A DNA stretch of 64,000 nt from Parabacteroides goldsteinii DSM 19448 = WAL 12034 (GTDB lineage Bacteria; Bacteroidota; Bacteroidia; Bacteroidales; Tannerellaceae), in assembly GCF_000969835.1 (NCBI RefSeq), contig NZ_KQ033913.1, positions 374,859 to 438,858 on the forward strand. Reading direction: 5' to 3'. Under the pieces are notes generated by a model, which was not told the origin of the DNA, did no database searches, and saw only the letters and a list, made by a program, of their open reading frames with translations. The position numbers and the translations under genes are program-made. Shown here in pieces: positions 34,650 through 42,861 of this stretch; position 1 is the stretch's first letter, and every line of letters starts with the position of its first letter.

Positions 34650-36131
34650 ATGAAAATGAATAAACTATCATATATTTCACTATTGGTTGCCGGCATGATG
34701 ACTGTATCATCCTGTTCTGATATTTTAGATACGCCACCGACAACTTCTCCGTCAGAAAGTATTTTCTGGCAATCAAAATCAGATTTTGATTCCGCATTGA
34801 CCGGTTGTTATCAGGGTATGCAGGCTAAAACGTTATCGTATGGGATGGTTGTTTATGACTGTCTGACAGATAATGGGTACGGTAGTTCCGGTTCCAGCTA
34901 TGTGTATAAAACAGACCTGATCCAGGCGGATAATATAGATCCGTCTATGACGGGTTTCGTTCCGGAACTTTATAAGGAAGCCTACGAAGCTATCACCCGT
35001 CTGAATATCTTCTTATATCAGTTGAAGAATTATCAGGGCGGAGATATGAATAGTGTCCGTAACCAGTATGAAGGGGAGGCGCTTTTCTTACGTTCTTACT
35101 GCTATTATCTGCTTTATCTGTGTTATGGTGAGGTTCCGTATCCGACAGAACCGCTGGATCTTACAATTCAGAATATGCCGAAAGAATCTTTGGAAACAGT
35201 TTACAATAATCTGATCACTGATTTGCAGGCTGCTATCGATAAAATGGACGACAAGACATTCAAGGGTGCCGGCGGACATGCAACCAAAGGGGCTGCCCAG
35301 GGGTTAAAGGCACGTCTTCTGATGTTCCATGCCTTTGGCGAAGACGGTAAGGTCGCTAATCGTAACGAAGTGCAGGAAGCATACAATTTGTTGAATGAAA
35401 TCAAAGGATACTCATTAGCCGATCGTTATGCCGACAATTTTACTTATGATGCACAGGAAGCCAGTCCGGAGATTGTTTTCTCTATCAAGTTTCTGGCTCC
35501 GAACAATTATAATAATTTCGATCATATATACGGCAATTACTCCGGAGTACGTCCGGTTGCAAACCTGACCAATGATTATGAGGAAGGTGATAACCGGTTG
35601 GGACAGATCGTTGCTTTCGATGATAAATATCAGTGGCCGGGAGGCGAAATTGTATCTTTAAACAGAAGCGATTTGAAGAAGGCTATGGTAAAATGGTTGA
35701 CTCCGTTGATGAAAGATGGTGATATGTGGCAGGCTAGTACACGTAGTGAACAGGACTGGGTCTTCCTTCGTTGGGGTGAATTATTACTCTTGAAAGCTGA
35801 AGCTGCCAATGAACTGGGTATAGCCGGTGCAACGGAAATGGTGAACCAGATACGCAACCGTGCCGGACTGGAAGATCTGGCCGCCAATCTGACACAGGAT
35901 CAGTTGCGTGAAAAGATCCGCCATGAACGCCGCGTAGAAACTCCGTTTGAGTTGATCCGTTACTATGATATGAAACGTTGGAAAATCATGGATAAACTGA
36001 ATGGCCTTGAACTCGATCCACTGTTGGCGGGACACGTAACAGCTTGGTCTAAGGCGCATGAATACTTCCCGTTGCCACAGGATCAGATCGACTTCTCTAA
36101 CGGCGTATTGATCCAGAATCCGAACTATTAA
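34650..36131 (+). CDS. SusD/RagB-type glycan-binding lipoprotein
   Basis: 493 residues with lipobox (VSSC, Cys22). Typical SusD N-terminus (DILDTPPTTSPSESIFWQ), TPR-like helices and a C-terminal RHERRVETPFELIRYYDMKRW segment. It caps the SusC channel at the cell surface and binds the oligosaccharide. A stem-loop terminator follows, which may lower expression of the two downstream genes relative to susCD. Confidence 0.96.
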   Translation: MKMNKLSYISLLVAGMMTVSSCSDILDTPPTTSPSESIFWQSKSDFDSALTGCYQGMQAKTLSYGMVVYDCLTDNGYGSSGSSYVYKTDLIQADNIDPSMTGFVPELYKEAYEAITRLNIFLYQLKNYQGGDMNSVRNQYEGEALFLRSYCYYLLYLCYGEVPYPTEPLDLTIQNMPKESLETVYNNLITDLQAAIDKMDDKTFKGAGGHATKGAAQGLKARLLMFHAFGEDGKVANRNEVQEAYNLLNEIKGYSLADRYADNFTYDAQEASPEIVFSIKFLAPNNYNNFDHIYGNYSGVRPVANLTNDYEEGDNRLGQIVAFDDKYQWPGGEIVSLNRSDLKKAMVKWLTPLMKDGDMWQASTRSEQDWVFLRWGELLLLKAEAANELGIAGATEMVNQIRNRAGLEDLAANLTQDQLREKIRHERRVETPFELIRYYDMKRWKIMDKLNGLELDPLLAGHVTAWSKAHEYFPLPQDQIDFSNGVLIQNPNY

Positions 36132-36161
36132 TCGTTCGATAATAATTTAAGTATGGGTGAG

Positions 36162-36192
36162 AAGCTCCGCTGTTAAAGGCGGGGCTTTCTTT
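36162..36192 (+). terminator. Terminator-like stem-loop after susD
   Basis: AAGCTCCGC (36162-36170) pairs with GCGGGGCTT (36179-36187; one G-U pair), followed by TCTTT. It separates susCD from the downstream di-heme fusion gene. Confidence 0.75.
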
Positions 36193-36306
36193 CCGATTTT
36201 AGTGGCACATCTCTGCTAACGTTAGTGGGATACCCCCACTAACAAAAGGGACCGGATTTCATAAACCGGTAGTGCAGATCATCGTAAAATATAAGAGACA
36301 GATATC

Positions 36307-39300
36307 ATGAAAAAGAGTTTAATTGTTTTATCAGCCTGCCTGGCCTTTTCGCTTTCCGCTTTTCCTCAAAAGCAGAAAAAGCAGGGCAACACGCCTGCTT
36401 CCTGGTCTGAGAAAATTGCCGTTGCCAAACAGAATGCTTACGAACAGATGAAAAAGAACAGCCTTCCGGTTTCTTCAAAGGTTATCAAGGCGAAACAAGC
36501 TGCCGAGAAGTTTACCGCCGATGTGACCGGACTGGATGAAATGGTACTTTATACCTGGGGTACGGTCGACGGAACTGCCGACGACCAGGCTGTATGGGCA
36601 AATGCCCGATTGATCGCGACCGACGGCTCTTCCGTCTGGCTGAACGATCTGAAAGATACTTTTAAGGATACCGGTACAGGCCGCCTGGTCTTTAACGCCA
36701 ATGCCAAAGGTGTTCCGGTCATTATGAAAGGAAAAACATACGAACGGACGATTATGGCGAATGCCAACTCACAGATCGTCGTTCCGCTGGATAAAAAATA
36801 TGTCCGTTTTGAAGCGGAAATCGGACTGGAAAACCGTTCCTCCGCAGGGACCGTCATTTTTCGCTTGCAGGGGATAACGGGCAAAGAGTTATCCGAAGAT
36901 ATTATTGCCGGCTATCCGGCTGAATCGGCACAATTCCTTCCGTTTGCCGGAAGCGACATGAAAGCCCTGGTTACAACCTATGATGCTACCATAGAAAAAC
37001 ATATCGCCGAATCGGTCGTAGACCTGTTGGCGGATAAAAAATATTTTACAGCCCGTATCGCCGCTGCCGGTCAGGAAAAGGAGCTGGATAAACAAGTGGT
37101 GACATACCTGAATATTGCGCAGGATGCCATGAAGGTATACGAATTGCAGGAATCGCTGAGCTGGCTTAATATGCGGGCCATCGAAGAGGCTTTCAATGAT
37201 ATGAAACGCAGTAAGTCGTTTGACCAGGCCGCTAACCAATCCAGACTGTCAGCCTTAAAAGAACTGGTAGGTAAAGGTTTTGCCGGTATCTATTCAAACG
37301 ATGAAAATGCAATAAAAGATGCCCGGCAGGCTTTACAGTTAAAACGGGAAATACTGCTGGCCAATCCGGAACTGGATATGGATAAACTGATCGTGGGCCG
37401 TTACCATATCGGTACCTCTGCCCGCCAGGTCAATCCCCGTTCGCTGGGAACACAGAATAATAACTGGTCGAACCAGACTTCCGCCCCGCGTGGCGGATTC
37501 GATGCGGAGATCGTCGAACTATCGAATCTTCGCGGCGACATTCAGTCACGTACCATCTTCAAGCCGGATAACGGTTCGTCCGTTCCCGACCTGAAACTGC
37601 ATTGGGATGCCGACCGTGTGATGTTTTCCATGATCGACACCGATAAGCGCTGGCAGGTTTTCGAAGTGGGACTGGACGGGAAAGGTTTGAAAAAACTGAT
37701 TGAATCACCCGAAAAAGACCTCGAGTTCTTTGATGCGACCTGGTTGCCTTCGGGAAAGATCATTGCCGTATCCAATATCGGTTACAACGGTGTTCCTTGC
37801 GTAAACGGGAATGATGAGGTCGGTAATATGGTGCTTTATAATCCGGAAGACCGTTCCCTGCGTCGTCTGACGTTCGACCAGGATGCCAACTGGTCGCCGG
37901 TTATCATGCACAATGGCAAGGTGATGTACACCCGTTGGGAGTACACCGACCTGACACATTATTTCTCCCGCTTCGTGATGCATATGAATCCCGACGGAAC
38001 CGAGCAGAAAGCACTTTACGGCAGCGGCTCTTATTTTCCGAACAGCACATTCGACGCGAAACCGATACCCGGCCAGGCATCCGGTTTTGTCGGAATCATC
38101 TCCGGACACCATGGCGTTGCCCGTTCCGGCCGTCTGATCCTGTTCGATCCCTCCAAAGGCCGCAAGTCGGAACTGGGAATGGTGCAGGAACTGCCATTCC
38201 GCGACCGCAAGATCGAACCGATCGTGAAAGACCGGCTGGTGGATGGTGTCTGGCCTCAGTTTATCAAGCCTTATCCGTTGAACGATAAATATTATCTGGT
38301 TGCCGCCAAATTGAATCCGAATGCTTTATGGGGCATTTATCTGGTAGACGTGTATGATAACCTGACGCTGATTGCCGAGTATGAAGGTGAAGGATTGATC
38401 CACCCGATACCGATAAAGAAAACTCCGGTTCCCCCCATTATTCCCGACCGTACGAAACCGGGCACGAAGGAGGCGACTGTCTTTATCCAGGATATTTACG
38501 AAGGTGAAGGTTTGAAGGGCGTACCCCGCGGTACGGTGAAAGCATTCCGTGTGTTGTCTTACGAATATGCTTATAATAAAACTCCGTCCGACCATTGGGT
38601 ACAGGGTGTTCAGAGCGGATGGGATATCAAACGCCTGTTGGGTACGGTGCCGGTCGAAGAGGATGGTTCTGCATTGTTCACTATCCCCGCCAATACGCCG
38701 ATCTCACTTCAACCGTTGGATTCGTGCGGACGTGCCGTGCAGTGGATGCGTAGCTGGCTGACCGGAATGCCGGGAGAAACCGTCTCCTGTATCGGTTGCC
38801 ACGAAGACCAGAATCAGATACCTATCCCGAAACGTGTGGTCGCTTCGACTATCAAACCGCATGCGATCGCATTGCCGGAAGGCGGACAGCGTCCGTTCAC
38901 GTTCGAACTAGAAGTACAGCCGGTGCTGGACCGTGCCTGCATCGCCTGCCATGACGGTTCCAATAAACTGGCCGATTTTACCGGTGGCCGTATCGATGAT
39001 TTTACCGGATTTGGCAAAAGTTATCTGAATCTTCATCCGTATATCCACCGTCAGGGACCGGAAGCGGAGATCGAAGTCTTGAATCCGTACGAATATCATG
39101 CCTCGACCAGCCAGCTGATCAAAATGTTGAAAACCGGACATCATGGTGTTGAACTGACCGATAAGGAATGGAAAACGCTTTATAACTGGATTGACTTTAA
39201 TGCTCCTTATCATAGTAAATTTAAAGCAAATATCTTTAAGGGAGTGGAACAGATCAGCCGTCGTACGGAGTTGACGGAGAAATATGCCGGTTCCGGTGTA

Positions 39301-40296
39301 GACTGGCAGTCGGAGATCCGTGCCTATGCCGATTATCTGGGCAAACAACCGAAGCCGTCTCCCGTAAAACCGGAACGCAGGGAATATAAAGATAAAGAAG
39401 TGAATGTGAAAGGCTGGCCGTTTGATGCAACAATCGCTAAGAGCATGCTGGCAAAGGAACAGGAGACAAAGAAGAGCATCGAGCTGGCTCCGGGCATCGT
39501 GATGAACTTTGTACGCATCCCGGCCGGAAAGTTTGTGATGGGAAGTAACAAGGGACATTCCGATTACTCTCCGGCCAGCAAACAGGAGGTGAAAAAGGCA
39601 TTCTGGATGGCGGAGATAGAGGTGAGTAACGAACAATTCCGTACGATTTTCCCCGATCATAACAGCCGTTTCGTGAACCAACTTTGGAAGGATCATGTGC
39701 ACCAGGGGTATCCGGCCAACAATCCGGAACAACCCGCCATCCGTGTCAGTTGGGAAGAGGCGATGGCCTTCTGTGAGAAGCTGAGTGAGAAAACCGGTTT
39801 GAAAGTGACTTTGCCGACCGAAATGCAGTGGGAGTGGGCCTGTCGTGCCGGTAGTGAATCCGATTTCTGGTACGGGGCGCTGAATACCGATTTTGCCGCC
39901 TATGAAAATATGGGTGACAAACAACTGAACAAGCTGGCGGTAAGAGGTGTGAACCCGCAACCGATGAGCCCGGGTGATCCCTGGTACAAATACTACACAT
40001 ACCAGCCGAAAGACAATAATGTCGACGACGGCAATATGCTGATGGTGAAAGGTGGTGGTTATCAGGCTAACCCCTGGGGATTGTATGATATGCAGGGTAA
40101 TATCGCCGAATGGACACGTTCCGACTATCTGCCTTATCCTTATAACGAGAAGGCACAAGGTAACGGAACCGAAAAAGTGATACGCGGCGGTTCCTGGACC
40201 GATCATCCGAAAACTTCGACAGCCTATTACCGTAAATCTTATCTGCCTTGGCAGAAAGTGCATAATGTAGGCTTCCGTGTAATCATTGAAGATTAA
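36307..40296 (+). CDS. NPCBM / HzsA-like propeller / di-heme / SUMF1 fusion protein
   Basis: 1329 residues with signal peptide. Order: an NPCBM-type carbohydrate-binding domain (about 75-190), a helical spacer (about 195-360), a WD40/TolB-like propeller with an HzsA-related region (about 420-820), two c-type heme motifs CIGCH (828-832) and CIACH (878-882), and a C-terminal SUMF1/FGE-like domain (about 1060-1329). The hemes imply periplasmic maturation by a cytochrome c system. The SUMF1 domain lacks the two cysteines that formylglycine-generating enzymes use (GGSWTDH and later Ser), so sulfatase activation is unlikely. It lies inside a polysaccharide locus, which suggests redox chemistry on a glycan; that is inference. 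Confidence 0.85.
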   Translation: MKKSLIVLSACLAFSLSAFPQKQKKQGNTPASWSEKIAVAKQNAYEQMKKNSLPVSSKVIKAKQAAEKFTADVTGLDEMVLYTWGTVDGTADDQAVWANARLIATDGSSVWLNDLKDTFKDTGTGRLVFNANAKGVPVIMKGKTYERTIMANANSQIVVPLDKKYVRFEAEIGLENRSSAGTVIFRLQGITGKELSEDIIAGYPAESAQFLPFAGSDMKALVTTYDATIEKHIAESVVDLLADKKYFTARIAAAGQEKELDKQVVTYLNIAQDAMKVYELQESLSWLNMRAIEEAFNDMKRSKSFDQAANQSRLSALKELVGKGFAGIYSNDENAIKDARQALQLKREILLANPELDMDKLIVGRYHIGTSARQVNPRSLGTQNNNWSNQTSAPRGGFDAEIVELSNLRGDIQSRTIFKPDNGSSVPDLKLHWDADRVMFSMIDTDKRWQVFEVGLDGKGLKKLIESPEKDLEFFDATWLPSGKIIAVSNIGYNGVPCVNGNDEVGNMVLYNPEDRSLRRLTFDQDANWSPVIMHNGKVMYTRWEYTDLTHYFSRFVMHMNPDGTEQKALYGSGSYFPNSTFDAKPIPGQASGFVGIISGHHGVARSGRLILFDPSKGRKSELGMVQELPFRDRKIEPIVKDRLVDGVWPQFIKPYPLNDKYYLVAAKLNPNALWGIYLVDVYDNLTLIAEYEGEGLIHPIPIKKTPVPPIIPDRTKPGTKEATVFIQDIYEGEGLKGVPRGTVKAFRVLSYEYAYNKTPSDHWVQGVQSGWDIKRLLGTVPVEEDGSALFTIPANTPISLQPLDSCGRAVQWMRSWLTGMPGETVSCIGCHEDQNQIPIPKRVVASTIKPHAIALPEGGQRPFTFELEVQPVLDRACIACHDGSNKLADFTGGRIDDFTGFGKSYLNLHPYIHRQGPEAEIEVLNPYEYHASTSQLIKMLKTGHHGVELTDKEWKTLYNWIDFNAPYHSKFKANIFKGVEQISRRTELTEKYAGSGVDWQSEIRAYADYLGKQPKPSPVKPERREYKDKEVNVKGWPFDATIAKSMLAKEQETKKSIELAPGIVMNFVRIPAGKFVMGSNKGHSDYSPASKQEVKKAFWMAEIEVSNEQFRTIFPDHNSRFVNQLWKDHVHQGYPANNPEQPAIRVSWEEAMAFCEKLSEKTGLKVTLPTEMQWEWACRAGSESDFWYGALNTDFAAYENMGDKQLNKLAVRGVNPQPMSPGDPWYKYYTYQPKDNNVDDGNMLMVKGGGYQANPWGLYDMQGNIAEWTRSDYLPYPYNEKAQGNGTEKVIRGGSWTDHPKTSTAYYRKSYLPWQKVHNVGFRVIIED

Positions 40297-40303
40297 GTAT
40301 CGA

Positions 40304-41860
40304 ATGAGCGCATTTAAACAAATCATAATCGGACTAGTGGCTGGAGCAGCTTTCGTTTGTAGCCATGCACAGACGAAGCTGCCGCCGGCCTGGCAGTCTT
40401 CGCTGGTCAGGATCAGTGGGGAAGGTATTCTGACTTATATTCCCGATAAAGACGGCAATACCATACCTGATTTCAGCCGGGTAGGCTATCATCATGGCGA
40501 TAAAAGTATTCCTCGATATCCGGTCGTTAAAGTCGTTTCTCCGGTAAAAGAAGGGGATAGCGGAGCCTTGATACAAGAGGCTATTGATGAAATATCCCGC
40601 AGGCAGCCGGATGAAAACGGCCATCGGGGGACGATCCTTTTAAAACGGGGCGTTTACAGGATTGCAGGTTCTGTCGTGATAAACACCGGTGGTATAGTGT
40701 TGATGGGAGAAGGCGATAATATCAATGAAACCCGTCTGATCGCTACCGGTAAAGAGCGTCGTACTTTGATCCGGGTGGAAGGTGCCGGTTCGATGAAGGA
40801 AATACCGAATACACGGGTGAAGATAACAGACGATTTCGTGCCGGTCGGTACCCATTCATTCCGGGTTTCGTCGACAAAAGGTTTTAAGGTGGGCGACCGG
40901 GTGATCGTTTATCGTCCCGGTACCCGGGAATGGATCCATGCCATTAAAATGGACCAGATCGTGGAACGGAAAGGTACACGCCAATGGACGCCGCAGGAAT
41001 ATAACCTGGCTTTCGAACGTCAGATCACGAAGATCGAAGGGAACCGTCTTTTTATCGACAACCCTGTCGTGATGCAGATGGATAAGAAGTTTGGAGGTGG
41101 CGAAGTCTATAAATATACATTCGACGGACGTATCAGTGAGGTCGGTATATCGGATATCTGCTTTGAATCCGAGTTTGAAGATTATGAAGACCTGGAACAC
41201 GGTTGGATTGCCGTCGGACTGGATAAGGCGGAAAACTGTTGGGTGCGGAACATCACGGCCCGTTATTTCGGCTACTCGGCTGTCAGTTGCGAACGTTTTG
41301 CCAAAAATGTTTCTGTTGTGGATTGTCGTTGCCTGGAAGCAAAATCACTTATTACCGGAGGCTATCGTTATTCCTTCAATAACTGGGGGCAGCAGAATCT
41401 CTTTATGAACTGCCAGGCGACGGAAGGCCGTCATGATTATGTAACCGGTGCACAGGTATGCGGTCCGAATGTCTTTTATAATTGCACGGCTTCGCAGACG
41501 TTTGCCGATATAGGTCCGCACCACCGTTGGTCTGTCGGCACGTTGTATGATAATATCGTCACCGATGGCGAAATAAACGTACAGGACCGCGGCCAGATGG
41601 GAAGCGGACATGGTTGGGCAGGCGTGACGCAGGTATTGTGGAATTGCCGGGTGAACCGTGCTGCCGTACAGAACCCGTGGACTTCGGGGCATAATTATTG
41701 TATAGGATTGAAAGGAGAGAAGTATCCCGGCCATTTTACCGATCGCCCGAATGGCATCTGGGAAGGACAGAATGAGATCAATCTATTTCCCCGTTCCTTA
41801 TATATAGCGCAATTGATGGCGCGACAAAAGAATAATGATTTGAGTATTTTGCTAAAATAG
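40304..41860 (+). CDS. Secreted right-handed parallel beta-helix protein
   Basis: 518 residues from the ATG at 40304, chosen because it yields a clean signal peptide ending in SHAQ; an ATG at 40286 overlaps the previous stop by 11 bp. The opening GDSGALIQEAIDEI is the pectate-lyase-3-like entry to a parallel beta-helix, and later blades carry short repeats such as ENCWVRNITARYFGYSAVSC and NLFMNCQATEGRHDYVTGA. This fold is used by polysaccharide lyases and hydrolases. I cannot place it in a CAZy family. Last gene of the locus; probably acts on the same substrate as its neighbours. Confidence 0.75.
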   Translation: MSAFKQIIIGLVAGAAFVCSHAQTKLPPAWQSSLVRISGEGILTYIPDKDGNTIPDFSRVGYHHGDKSIPRYPVVKVVSPVKEGDSGALIQEAIDEISRRQPDENGHRGTILLKRGVYRIAGSVVINTGGIVLMGEGDNINETRLIATGKERRTLIRVEGAGSMKEIPNTRVKITDDFVPVGTHSFRVSSTKGFKVGDRVIVYRPGTREWIHAIKMDQIVERKGTRQWTPQEYNLAFERQITKIEGNRLFIDNPVVMQMDKKFGGGEVYKYTFDGRISEVGISDICFESEFEDYEDLEHGWIAVGLDKAENCWVRNITARYFGYSAVSCERFAKNVSVVDCRCLEAKSLITGGYRYSFNNWGQQNLFMNCQATEGRHDYVTGAQVCGPNVFYNCTASQTFADIGPHHRWSVGTLYDNIVTDGEINVQDRGQMGSGHGWAGVTQVLWNCRVNRAAVQNPWTSGHNYCIGLKGEKYPGHFTDRPNGIWEGQNEINLFPRSLYIAQLMARQKNNDLSILLK

Positions 41861-41861
41861 G

Positions 41862-41956
41862 CAACTATCAAAATGTAACTACTCTACCGGCTAAATCGGA
41901 TTAATATACCGGGTAAATGAAAATACCCTACCAGGTAATATTTTTTAACATATCAA
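41862..41956 (+). repeat. Dispersed 95-bp element, copy 2
   Basis: Ungapped match to 8834-8928 at about 87 of 95 positions. Boxes TACCGGCTA (41885), TACCGGGTA (41907) and TACCAGGTA (41929) keep the 22-bp spacing. The element begins 2 bp after the stop codon of the beta-helix gene. Confidence 0.85.
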
Positions 41957-41981
41957 TATGCTTATAAAATACCTGGTAGGG
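41926..41981. terminator. 12-bp perfect inverted repeat between beta-helix gene and trmD
   Basis: CCCTACCAGGTA (41926-41937) pairs perfectly with TACCTGGTAGGG (41970-41981) around a 32-nt AT-rich loop. The right side continues into a T-run. The left arm contains the third box of the 95-bp element; copy 1 lacks the partner arm. It sits between convergent genes, so a bidirectional terminator role is likely. Confidence 0.6.
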
Positions 41982-42010
41982 TGTTATTTTGTCAAAAAAG
42001 TTGTTTCGAT

Positions 42011-42691
42011 TTATTCCCCTTTCAGCAAATCCGGTCGTAGCCGTGCCGTCCGTTCCTGTGCCTGCTGCAACCGCCATTCGTCGATCTTGCGCTGGTGGCC
42101 GGAGAGAAGCACATCCGGAACTTTCCAACCGTTATAATCTGCCGGGCGTGTATAAACCGGCGGAGCCAGCAGGTTATCCTGGAAAGAATCGGAGAGGGCG
42201 CTCTGTTCGTCACCGATGGCTCCGGGTATCAGGCGGACAACCGCATCGGTAATAATAGCGGCAGCCAGTTCACCACCTGTCAGGACATAGTCGCCTACGG
42301 ATATTTCCCGGGTGATCAGATGTTCACGGATACGGTAGTCGATCCCCTTATAATGACCGCACAGAATGATCATGTTATTGAGCAGGGACATGCTGTTTGC
42401 TATCGGTTGGTTGAATGTTTCCCCGTCGGGAGAGGTGTAAATAACCTCGTCATACTCCCGTTCGCTTTTCAAAGCGGAGATAGCCCGGTCGATCGGTTCG
42501 ATCTGCATCACCATCCCGGCCTCACCACCGAAAGGGTAATCGTCTACACGGCGCCATTTGTTAGTCGTGTAGTCACGCAGGTTATGTAGATGGATTTCAG
42601 CCAGTCCCTTGTCCTGTGCTCTTTTGACGATGGAGCAATTAATCATTCCATCGATCATTTCCGGAAGTACGGTCAGTATGTCGATACGCAT
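42011..42691 (-). CDS. trmD: tRNA (guanine-N1)-methyltransferase
   Basis: 226 residues, full length. SPOUT-class enzyme that methylates G37 of tRNAs reading CNN codons, preventing frameshifts. Signature stretches are [13 protein letters not shown], the knot segment [12 protein letters not shown] and [13 protein letters not shown], which form the S-adenosylmethionine pocket. The C-terminal [17 protein letters not shown] is also standard. Not linked here to rpsP/rimM. The divergent promoter region is shared with nrfA. Confidence 0.96.
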   Translation of the reverse strand: MRIDILTVLPEMIDGMINCSIVKRAQDKGLAEIHLHNLRDYTTNKWRRVDDYPFGGEAGMVMQIEPIDRAISALKSEREYDEVIYTSPDGETFNQPIANSMSLLNNMIILCGHYKGIDYRIREHLITREISVGDYVLTGGELAAAIITDAVVRLIPGAIGDEQSALSDSFQDNLLAPPVYTRPADYNGWKVPDVLLSGHQRKIDEWRLQQAQERTARLRPDLLKGE

Positions 42692-42713
42692 AGAGGTTCA
42701 TTTATTTATGCTG

Positions 42714-42744
42714 CAAAAATACAGCTTTATTTTATAGTTATCAA
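42714..42744 (-). promoter_or_regulatory. trmD promoter
   Basis: Read on the minus strand: TTG at 42744-42742, 20-bp spacer, TATTTTTG at 42721-42714, 23 bp before the trmD ATG. Very good match to the Bacteroidetes consensus. Confidence 0.72.
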
Positions 42745-42751
42745 AATTCTC

Positions 42752-42781
42752 TTGGTCCATAATATCTTTTTACTACATTTG
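42752..42781 (+). promoter_or_regulatory. nrfA promoter
   Basis: TTG at 42752-42754, 19-bp spacer, TACATTTG at 42774-42781, about 80 bp before the nrfA ATG. Back-to-back with the trmD promoter (only 7 bp between the two -33 elements), so binding at one could affect the other. Confidence 0.72.
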
Positions 42782-42861
42782 TAACCTAAATCAAACAGCT
42801 CAAAAATCAAAGCTTATTAAAGTTATTTACATATGGATTTTATATAAGCAAATTATATCTG

